Source: Nitrosotalea sp. (GTDB lineage Archaea > Thermoproteota > Nitrososphaeria > Nitrososphaerales > Nitrosopumilaceae). Taken from it: 10,098 nucleotides of DNA. Location of the stretch: positions 1 through 10,098 of the forward strand of contig JAJPEA010000061.1 of the NCBI GenBank assembly GCA_023252335.1, in the 5' to 3' direction. Under the pieces are notes generated by a model. It had not been told where the DNA came from, made no database searches, and worked only from the letters and a program-made list of their open reading frames with translations. The translations under genes and the position numbers were made by a program. Positions within the stretch are counted from its first letter, which is position 1. The number at the start of each line of letters is the position of its first letter. Positions 1-4,381 of this stretch are shown here, piece by piece.

Positions 1-129
1 AGTCAGCCAACTGTAACAAAACTCATGGATAGAGGAACATGGCAAGCACTAGGTATAGTGACAGATGTGGGAGCCTTTTTGCCCCTAGTTACACAAGAGA
101 TTCAAAAGATATCAAAGAAAACCAGTTGA
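1..129 (+). CDS. C-terminal end of an unidentified protein (5' end outside window)
   Basis: The frame is open from the first base and ends at a TGA at 127-129, giving 42 residues that begin SQPTVTKLMDRG and end QKISKKTS. The piece reads like the end of a soluble enzyme (hydrophobic GIVTDVGAFLPLV stretch, then a lysine-rich amphipathic tail), but I do not recognise the family. The next gene starts 47 nt downstream on the same strand and has no convincing promoter or Shine-Dalgarno of its own, so the two may be co-transcribed. What is seen is an uninterrupted frame with a normal ending. That it is a real gene is inferred from the frame and from its spacing to the next start. Confidence 0.6.
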   Translation, partial: SQPTVTKLMDRGTWQALGIVTDVGAFLPLVTQEIQKISKKTS

Positions 130-176
130 TGAAATTCACCATAATTATTCATATACTATAATATCCATTACCATAC

Positions 177-944
177 GTGCGTCTAAAAGACAAGGTGGCA
201 ATTGTCACTGGTGCATCAAGTGACATTGGATTAGAAATATCCAAAAAATTTGTAGAAGAAGGAGCAAAAGTAGTCTTACTTGGAAGACAAATTGGCAAGC
301 TAGAACAAGTAAGAAAAACAATTGGAGATCATGCGACAAAAACGGTTGCAATTGCATGTGACATCACAAATGAATCCCAAGTAATCCAGACCATAAATCA
401 GATAATGGATCATTATGGAAGAATTGACATTCTAGTAAACAATGCAGGAACAATTACTGACCCAATCCACTTTCATGAAATGCAAGAAAAAGATTTGAAT
501 GCACTAGTTGACACCAACATGTTTGGTACATTTAGGATAACAAAAGCGGCAATAATCAAAATGCTTGATAACAAAAATGGTGGAAGTATAATCAACATAG
601 GTTCAATCTCAGCAGAGAGGGCAATACCAAAGGTTCACCTAACAGTATACTGTACAACCAAAGCTGCAATCAACATGTTCACCAAGGGATTGGCAGTAGA
701 ATATGCAAGAAAAAATATCCGTTGCAACTGTATCAATCCTGGTATAGTCAATGCTGGAATGATAAAATCATATCTTGATTATCCTGAAGCAAGAAAAGCA
801 TTGGAAGACAGGCAGCCAATAAACAGAATAGGACAACCAGCAGATGTGGCAAATGCTGCAATATATCTTGCATCAGATGAATCAAAGTGGATCTCAGGAA
901 TAATCCTTAACGTAGACGGCGGAAAATCAGCCTCTGAAGGATAA
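177..944 (+). CDS. short-chain dehydrogenase/reductase (SDR family, FabG-like)
   Basis: A 255-residue classical SDR, a cytosolic NAD(P)(H)-dependent oxidoreductase of Rossmann fold. The cofactor motif is TGASSDIG at residues 11-18, NNAG is at 88-91, and the catalytic set is N114, S145, Y158 and K162 (YxxxK). NPG at 187-189 and the C-terminal end near NVDGG are also family marks, and the length is normal. R37 after the second strand (LLGR) favours NADP(H), by family rule. An oddity is Asp16 where the TGxxxGxG motif normally has glycine. The start is GTG; no ATG precedes it in frame, and MRLKDKVAIVTG fits the usual SDR beginning. The substrate cannot be read from sequence; a 3-oxoacyl or other carbonyl reductase role is possible. 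It converges on the next gene with a 20-nt gap. Confidence 0.92.
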   Translation: MRLKDKVAIVTGASSDIGLEISKKFVEEGAKVVLLGRQIGKLEQVRKTIGDHATKTVAIACDITNESQVIQTINQIMDHYGRIDILVNNAGTITDPIHFHEMQEKDLNALVDTNMFGTFRITKAAIIKMLDNKNGGSIINIGSISAERAIPKVHLTVYCTTKAAINMFTKGLAVEYARKNIRCNCINPGIVNAGMIKSYLDYPEARKALEDRQPINRIGQPADVANAAIYLASDESKWISGIILNVDGGKSASEG

Positions 945-956
945 ACTCGTGTTTGT

Positions 957-963
957 AAAAAAA
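957..963 (-). terminator. T7 tract ending the 118-residue orphan gene
   Basis: Seven A residues on the plus strand give a T7 run just after the stop codon of the minus-strand gene. Archaeal polymerases stop at T-rich tracts without needing a hairpin. It sits in the 20-nt gap between two convergent genes. Confidence 0.45.
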
Positions 964-964
964 T

Positions 965-1321
965 CTATTCGATTCTTTTGTAAATTGCTTTAAAATCTTC
1001 AGCAATTCTATATGCAATATTTTCAAGATGTGTGACTTCAATCATGTTAGTTTTACCAAGGCCAATTTGTCGCATCATGGTATTGCACTTGTGTACCTGC
1101 ATGTGGTCTGCATCAAGATCCTTGCTTGACCATGCCTTGAAACAATCGCTAAAGTCTAGGCAAAAGTTCAGGATTATAGATTCCCAGTCATTGTTAGTGG
1201 TAGGGTACCCTATGCCATGAGCCAATTCGCGAAATTCGTTGCTCTTGTCAGCAAACAACATTTTTAGAGATTTTTTTGCTTTTACTGCATCATAATTATC
1301 AAGTGCGTTTGAGCCTTGCAT
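965..1321 (-). CDS. hypothetical protein, 118 residues, predicted all-helical
   Basis: I do not recognise this protein. It is soluble (no signal or membrane segment), rich in charged residues and likely all alpha. It carries three cysteines (54, 60, 79) and several histidines (35, 73, 77, 98) that are spread out and form no standard metal motif. The ATG start at 1321 is backed by a TATA-like box centred about 26 nt upstream and by a weak GAGGG stretch 6 nt before the ATG. It is a single gene, convergent with the SDR gene and divergent from the PEFG-anchored protein gene. The promoter, a clean frame and the T-tract after its stop argue that it is real. A shorter plus-strand frame inside it (1032-1220) has no such support. 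Confidence 0.75.
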   Translation of the reverse strand: MQGSNALDNYDAVKAKKSLKMLFADKSNEFRELAHGIGYPTTNNDWESIILNFCLDFSDCFKAWSSKDLDADHMQVHKCNTMMRQIGLGKTNMIEVTHLENIAYRIAEDFKAIYKRIE

Positions 1322-1342
1322 GGTAACCCTCTAGTAATATTC

Positions 1343-1351
1343 TATTTTAAG
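1343..1351 (-). promoter_or_regulatory. TATA-like box A for the 118-residue gene
   Basis: On the minus strand this reads CTTAAAATA, centred about 26 nt before the ATG at 1321. That is where an archaeal box A sits for a nearly leaderless transcript. The assignment is by eye, from spacing and composition. Confidence 0.45.
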
Positions 1352-1437
1352 ATCACCTTGAGACTGGAAAACACAGATAAAATCACACATTAGCGGTTTT
1401 ACTACATCCAAAGTGGCTCGATCTAAAAGGATTAAAT

Positions 1438-1446
1438 CTTAAATAT
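1438..1446 (+). promoter_or_regulatory. TATA-like box A for the PEFG-anchored protein gene
   Basis: CTTAAATAT lies about 32 nt before the ATG at 1474 and is preceded by a purine-rich AAAAGGATT that could serve as the TFB recognition element. It predicts a transcript with a leader of only a few bases. With the box at 1343-1351 it forms a divergent promoter pair in the 152-bp gap. Confidence 0.5.
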
Positions 1447-1473
1447 CAAACAATAAGGATAGACATAGTAACG

Positions 1474-1980
1474 ATGAATTCAAAAACATCTCTTGCCGTA
1501 ATCGCACTTTTAACAATCTCATTCATGGCAGCAACTGCCCAAGCTCCAATTACTGTAACAACTGATAAAGCAACCTACTCTGACGGTGACACAATTACCG
1601 TATCAGGTACAGTAGCTGACCAGATTGGCGTACCAATATCAATAGTAGTCAAAGATAGTTCTCAAACTCCAGTATACATTACACAAACAAACCCTAGTGC
1701 AAGCAATGCATATTCAGCTTCAATAGTAGCAGGTGGTAGCCTCTGGAAAAATCCCGGCACATATGAAATCGATGTAACATATGGTGGTGCAGACAAGACT
1801 GCCAAGACAACATTTACCTTTACGCCAGCCGGTCAAACACCGCCTGCAACAAATTCAACACAGCAAACCAATGGTACCATCCCAGCAGTCCCAGAATTTG
1901 GTTCACTAGCAGTCATAATATTTGCACTAGCAATAGTATCAACGATAGCACTATCTACAAAAATACGACCCAAATTTTAA
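1474..1980 (+). CDS. exported Ig-like domain protein with PEFG-CTERM anchor
   Basis: A 168-residue secreted protein. Residues 1-24 are a Sec signal peptide with a likely cut after AQA (22-24). Residues 25-117 form one beta-sandwich Ig-like domain, with the DKATYSDGDTITVSG pattern common to archaeal surface proteins. Residues 118-136 are a Thr/Pro/Asn/Gln linker with two N-glycosylation sequons (N127-S-T and N133-G-T). The C-terminus is PEFG at 140-143, a hydrophobic helix at about 144-162 and a short basic tail. This tripartite end is the PEFG-CTERM signal of Thaumarchaeota, processed by an archaeosortase-like membrane enzyme, so the mature protein should be lipid- or envelope-anchored (family knowledge). 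Function is unknown; a small surface or S-layer-associated protein is likely. It has its own promoter. Confidence 0.88.
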   Translation: MNSKTSLAVIALLTISFMAATAQAPITVTTDKATYSDGDTITVSGTVADQIGVPISIVVKDSSQTPVYITQTNPSASNAYSASIVAGGSLWKNPGTYEIDVTYGGADKTAKTTFTFTPAGQTPPATNSTQQTNGTIPAVPEFGSLAVIIFALAIVSTIALSTKIRPKF

Positions 1981-2046
1981 AAACTAGACTGCTTTTCAAA
2001 CATGTCACTCATATCAGAATAAATCAGCAGAACCATAATTCTCAAG

Positions 2047-2056
2047 TTTTAAATTA
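2047..2056 (+). promoter_or_regulatory. TATA-like box A for htpX
   Basis: TTTTAAATTA is centred about 29 nt before the ATG at 2081, the spacing expected for a leaderless or near-leaderless archaeal transcript. The rest of the 100-bp gap after the PEFG-protein gene shows nothing else convincing. Confidence 0.5.
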
Positions 2057-2080
2057 TGACCAAGACCATAACATGCCAAC

Positions 2081-2986
2081 ATGCAACGTGATTTACAATT
2101 AACTATAAGAATGGCAATTAGCTTTTTTGTACTCACAATAATCTATCTAGCATTTTTGAGCTTTATTGCCATGTATTTCGGACTAGGCATCATTCCAATT
2201 GCAATGATTGCAGGATTAATGATAGGCGCACAGTGGTTTTTCTCTGACAGAATAGTACTATGGAGTACAGGGACCAAAATCGTATCAAAAGAAGAATATC
2301 CAGTATTACATCAGATAATAGAGAACTTGGCTCAAAAAGCAAATCTTCCAAAACCCAGAGTAGGAGTCATGACAAGCGATGTTCCAAATGCATTTGCAAC
2401 TGGAAAAGGTCCCAAAAGATCAGTAATAGTTGTCAGTACTGGAATATTGCAAATCCTAGACAAAGACGAGCTTGAAGGCGTCTTGTCACATGAAATTACC
2501 CACATTAGAAACAGGGATGTTACAATCATCACACTTGCCAGTTTGTTTTCTACAATTGCATGGTACTTGATGCAATCATCCATGTTTAGTACAATGTGGG
2601 GCGGTTATGGATATGGTAACAGACAACAAGGTGGAAATACATTTCTCATCCTAATTGTTGCAGGAATAGTTTGGTTCCTAAGTTTTCTGATAATTCGAGC
2701 AATATCTCGATACAGAGAATTTGCAGCAGACAGAGGCGGCGCATATCTCACAGGTAAACCAATGAACCTATCTCGTGCATTAATGAAGATAAGTGGAGAA
2801 GTAAAGACTGCACCTGTTCCACAACTCAAAAAGATGGAAGGCATGAATGCATTTTTCATCATACCTGCAGTGTCAGGCGAGACTATATCACGATTCTTTT
2901 CCACACACCCTCCAGTTACAGAACGGGTAAAGCGTTTGATGCGAATTGAACAAGAACTTCGCAATTCTGACAAGCTAGGCATCTAA
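2081..2986 (+). CDS. htpX: HtpX-type membrane zinc metalloprotease (peptidase family M48)
   Basis: A 301-residue integral membrane protease that degrades misfolded or damaged membrane proteins. Two N-terminal membrane helices (about 11-33 and 36-55) are followed by the cytosolic protease domain. Key marks are NAFATG at 103-108, the zinc motif HEITH at 137-141 (H137 and H141 ligands, E138 catalytic) and the third ligand E213 in EFAAD at 213-217. Two further hydrophobic segments lie at about 147-166 and 186-207. The C-terminal STHPPVTERVKRL at 274-286 is typical of M48 proteins. All catalytic residues are present and the length is normal. A Gly/Tyr/Gln-rich loop at 174-184 separates the last two helices. 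The ATG at 2081 is chosen because of the TATA box 29 nt upstream; an ATG at 2073 is out of frame. It appears to be a single-gene unit. Confidence 0.93.
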   Translation: MQRDLQLTIRMAISFFVLTIIYLAFLSFIAMYFGLGIIPIAMIAGLMIGAQWFFSDRIVLWSTGTKIVSKEEYPVLHQIIENLAQKANLPKPRVGVMTSDVPNAFATGKGPKRSVIVVSTGILQILDKDELEGVLSHEITHIRNRDVTIITLASLFSTIAWYLMQSSMFSTMWGGYGYGNRQQGGNTFLILIVAGIVWFLSFLIIRAISRYREFAADRGGAYLTGKPMNLSRALMKISGEVKTAPVPQLKKMEGMNAFFIIPAVSGETISRFFSTHPPVTERVKRLMRIEQELRNSDKLGI

Positions 2987-3052
2987 AACATACCATTTCA
3001 AAGCAGATTACCATACAACAACAGTACAAGGTAGAAAAGTATCAATCAAATA

Positions 3053-3068
3053 ATTTTTAATTTGTTTT
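3053..3068 (+). terminator. possible T-rich terminator downstream of htpX
   Basis: The T5 and T4 runs here, about 70 nt after the htpX stop, are the first T-rich tract on the plus strand. There is no hairpin. The tract overlaps the 3' end of a minus-strand small frame, so its role is uncertain. Confidence 0.3.
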
Positions 3069-3164
3069 GTGTGTACCTAGCGTACAAAATATGCATAGTG
3101 CATAATATTTACTGCAGATATTACGTGTACACCCACATTTACAACCACATTCTCTTAGTTTCAA
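3057..3164 (-). CDS. possible cysteine-rich microprotein, 35 residues (7 Cys)
   Basis: A short frame read from a TTG at 3164, whose TTGA overlaps the TGA of the preceding small frame, to a TAA at 3057-3059. It encodes 35 residues with cysteines at 6, 8, 10, 12, 17, 24 and 27 and a histidine at 32. The core is ECGCKCGC, followed by CSKYYALCIFC. Seven cysteines in 35 positions in AT-rich DNA is unusual, and the second half reads like a folded zinc- or metal-binding knuckle rather than noise. Part of the first half comes from a GT-rich low-complexity stretch, which could create cysteines by chance. I know of no family for it. It may be a separate coupled gene or the C-terminal half of one protein joined to the 24-residue frame by a -1 shift. 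Existence is inferred only. Confidence 0.4.
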   Translation of the reverse strand: MKLRECGCKCGCTRNICSKYYALCIFCTLGTHKTN

Positions 3165-3235
3165 CTAGATCTTGATTGTATTTGTGGATCTAATATTTGT
3201 TCGATTGTAGCCGCGATATCAGAATATACGGTCAT
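3161..3235 (-). CDS. possible 24-residue small frame joined to the C2CH gene (TAGATG junction)
   Basis: The ATG at 3233-3235 follows directly on the TAG of the 68-residue zinc-site protein (TAGATG), an arrangement typical of translational coupling in an operon. The frame encodes 24 residues, beginning MTVYSDIAATIEQIL and ending QSRSS, and stops at a TGA at 3161-3163. It reads as an amphipathic helix with no Cys. The TGA overlaps a TTG that opens the cysteine-rich frame. The peptide is short, and on its own it would be weak evidence; the exact junctions on both sides raise its credibility. It could also be the N-terminal half of a roughly 58-residue protein broken by a frameshift in this genome or in the read. 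Confidence 0.35.
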   Translation of the reverse strand: MTVYSDIAATIEQILDPQIQSRSS

Positions 3236-3442
3236 CTAGTTCACCAAAGTGATTTGATATGGCTTTGAAGAGTAATGATGTGCACACAAAAATATCGTTT
3301 TACCATTCAATGTTTTAGCAGTAATCGAGAGTCCGTTTAGTTCTTTTTTGCACACATGGCATGTTAGTGGCTTGACATCAGATCTGATTATCTTTTTCTG
3401 ATGAGGCATGTACAAATCTTGAATTAGAAAATCATCGGCCAT
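3236..3442 (-). CDS. small zinc-site protein, 68 residues (C-x2-C...C-x2-H)
   Basis: No named family is recognised. With the ATG at 3442 the protein has 68 residues. C28-x2-C31 and C53-x2-H56 frame a 21-residue beta-rich loop, a plausible single zinc site like a treble clef or zinc ribbon; H55 could replace H56. The N-terminal 27 residues are charged and the C-terminus ends QITLVN. The frame also runs up to a TTG at 3463, but that codon lies at the edge of the TATA-like box at 3464-3474, and the box is 27 nt from the ATG at 3442, so the ATG is the better start. The gene lies downstream of the two P-II genes on the same strand, but with its own promoter and after a T-tract. Its job is unknown; nucleic-acid or protein binding is a guess from the zinc site. 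Confidence 0.7.
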   Translation of the reverse strand: MADDFLIQDLYMPHQKKIIRSDVKPLTCHVCKKELNGLSITAKTLNGKTIFLCAHHYSSKPYQITLVN

Positions 3443-3463
3443 AACCACAAGAAAACATTCCAA

Positions 3464-3474
3464 TATTATTAAAG
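3464..3474 (-). promoter_or_regulatory. TATA-like box A for the small zinc-site gene
   Basis: On the minus strand this reads CTTTAATAATA, centred about 27 nt before the ATG at 3442. It fixes that start and predicts a leaderless message. A set of short direct repeats lies just upstream at 3484-3537. Confidence 0.5.
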
Positions 3475-3483
3475 TAATTCAGA

Positions 3484-3537
3484 TTATCAGATCTGGTTAT
3501 CAGATGTAATCAACATTGTAATCAAATTTACATTGTA
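3484..3537. repeat. cluster of three pairs of short direct repeats upstream of the small zinc-site gene
   Basis: TTATCAGAT occurs at 3484-3492 and 3497-3505 (13-bp step). TGTAATCAA occurs at 3505-3513 and 3517-3525 (12-bp step). ACATTGTA occurs at 3513-3520 and 3530-3537 (17-bp step). CAGATCTG at 3488-3495 and TACATTGTA at 3529-3537 are also palindromic. The block lies immediately upstream of the TATA box of the small zinc-site gene, where an archaeal activator would bind, and just past the end of the P-II gene. The function as an operator is inferred from position; the region is AT-rich, which makes short repeats easier to find by chance. Confidence 0.5.
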
Positions 3538-3553
3538 TGATATAAACACAGAC

Positions 3554-3559
3554 AAAAAA
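3554..3559 (-). terminator. T6 tract after the downstream P-II gene
   Basis: On the minus strand a T6 run begins 2 nt after the TAG stop of the second P-II gene. This is consistent with an archaeal T-tract terminator and would separate the P-II unit from the small zinc-site gene. Confidence 0.4.
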
Positions 3560-3561
3560 TT

Positions 3562-3891
3562 CTAGATTGCTTTTTCATTTTCTGCGCCAGTAGCAATGTC
3601 TATTGCGCGTGAAAGTTTGTACATGAAGATCTTGCCAATTTTTGTATTTCTGCGAATGATATCTACTACCTCATTTTCGTCTTTTTCCTCTACAATTACA
3701 GTCACAATGTACTTGTCTGAGAACTCGGGAATGAATGTCTCAGTACCTTTTGCAGCATGTAATGCAGGCCCAGACATTTTACCTCTTCCACGAACTTTCA
3801 TGATTGTGATTCCTCCAACATTGATTTTTTTCAATTCATCACTGATGGCCCGGATATCATTTTGTGGAACAATTGCATCTATGCGTATCAT
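3562..3891 (-). CDS. glnK: P-II nitrogen signal protein, copy 1 (GlnK/GlnB-like)
   Basis: A 109-residue P-II protein, a trimeric cytosolic sensor that in other organisms binds ATP/ADP and 2-oxoglutarate and plugs Amt channels with its T-loop. The N-terminal strand MIRIDAIVP, VGGIT at 25-29, the GRG at 35-37 and KIGKIF at 84-89 mark the family. Departures from bacterial P-II, aligned by eye, are: no tyrosine in the T-loop (36-60), so no Tyr51-type modification; a B-loop about three residues short (no GDG); and D98 and A100 in place of the phosphate-binding R101 and R103. The frame also has an ATG at 3900, but the ATG at 3891 matches the start and the exact length of its tandem paralogue. It lies 47 nt downstream of that paralogue and is probably co-transcribed with it. 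Confidence 0.88.
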   Translation of the reverse strand: MIRIDAIVPQNDIRAISDELKKINVGGITIMKVRGRGKMSGPALHAAKGTETFIPEFSDKYIVTVIVEEKDENEVVDIIRRNTKIGKIFMYKLSRAIDIATGAENEKAI

Positions 3892-3913
3892 GTAAATCAT
3901 GCCAAGTTTATGC

Positions 3914-3938
3914 TAGATAATATTTTTGATAAAAAGGA
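3914..3938 (-). promoter_or_regulatory. AT-rich spacer between the P-II genes: T-tract and possible internal promoter
   Basis: On the minus strand the T5 run 3 nt after the upstream P-II stop continues into TTTTTATC and AAAATATTA, either of which could act as a TATA box for the downstream P-II gene. The spacing to the possible starts (3900 or 3891) does not decide between them. The two genes may be both co-transcribed and separately expressed. Confidence 0.3.
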
Positions 3939-4268
3939 CTAGATTGCCTGTTCATCTTTTTTAGGAGTTTGAATGTCGTATGCTTCTGAAATTGATGTGA
4001 CAAATATTTTGCCAAACTTGGAAGATGATCGAATGGCTTCAATTATCTCATGCTTCTTTTCATCTGGTACTATTATTTCCAAGATAAATCGCTCTCCAAA
4101 TTCAGGAGTAAAAACCTCTGTTCCCTTGGACGCATGAATTTCTTTGGCAACTGTCTTTCCTCTACCCCACCCTTTGTATGCAGTAATTCCACCAACTGAT
4201 AATTTTTTTAGTGCGTCACTGATGGATTTTATTTCATTCTCTGGGAGTATTACTTCAATTTTTAGCAA
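3939..4268 (-). CDS. glnK: P-II nitrogen signal protein, copy 2 (GlnK/GlnB-like)
   Basis: A 109-residue paralogue of the adjacent P-II gene with the same layout: strand MLKIEVILP, VGGIT at 25-29, GRG at 35-37, a T-loop without tyrosine, the shortened B-loop (KFGKIF at 84-89), and D98 and Q100 where bacterial proteins have R101 and R103. P102 replaces the C-loop glycine. The start is a TTG at 4266-4268; no in-frame ATG or GTG lies upstream in the nearby leader, and a TATA-like box is centred 27 nt before the TTG, so a leaderless TTG start is the best reading. It is divergent from amt across 113 bp and first in the P-II pair. By family knowledge it should bind the Amt C-terminus or pore at high nitrogen. 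Which ligands it still binds cannot be told. Confidence 0.88.
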   Translation of the reverse strand: MLKIEVILPENEIKSISDALKKLSVGGITAYKGWGRGKTVAKEIHASKGTEVFTPEFGERFILEIIVPDEKKHEIIEAIRSSSKFGKIFVTSISEAYDIQTPKKDEQAI

Positions 4269-4290
4269 GATGTTGGGAAATGAAATAACA

Positions 4291-4300
4291 TATTAAAAAA
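4291..4300 (-). promoter_or_regulatory. TATA-like box A for the P-II pair
   Basis: On the minus strand this reads TTTTTTAATA, centred about 27 nt before the TTG start at 4268. That is the leaderless geometry and supports the TTG as the true start. Confidence 0.5.
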
Positions 4301-4346
4301 TCTTATGGAACAATTTATGATCCGCTATAATTCTCAAAAAAACAAA

Positions 4347-4356
4347 TTTTTTTATA
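4347..4356 (+). promoter_or_regulatory. TATA-like box A for amt
   Basis: TTTTTTTATA is centred about 30 nt before the TTG start of amt at 4382. It is the right half of an A7-CAAA-T7 stretch (4336-4353). Between this box and the one for the P-II pair lie about 46 bp, including TTATG at 4303 and 4315, room for a shared regulator; no known operator is recognised. Confidence 0.5.
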
Positions 4357-4381
4357 CTTCATCTTTTCTAGGAAAGAAATC

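Noticed and set aside
150..163. AT-rich CATATACTATAATA before the SDR gene as a TATA box
   Set aside because: Its spacing (about 20 nt or less to the GTG) would place the transcript start inside the gene; co-transcription with the upstream gene is as likely.
1981..2080. Short minus-strand frame of about 19 codons in the gap before htpX
   Set aside because: It has no promoter, no composition signal and no junction with a real gene; the gap is better read as the htpX promoter region.
2605..2982. 125-codon minus-strand frame inside htpX
   Set aside because: It lies wholly antisense to a well-supported gene with intact catalytic motifs, and its protein has no family features or promoter.
3072..3104. 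Inverted repeats TGTAC-CTAGC-GTACA (3072-3086) and TATGCA-TAG-TGCATA (3090-3104), considered as a small RNA or operator
   Set aside because: The arms are only 5-6 bp, AT-rich and unlikely to form stable RNA, and both fall inside the possible Cys-rich frame, which explains the sequence at least as well.
3596..3895. 99-codon plus-strand frame opposite the P-II gene
   Set aside because: It is a shadow of the P-II coding frame; the product is a Ser/Thr/Ile-rich string with no recognisable domain.
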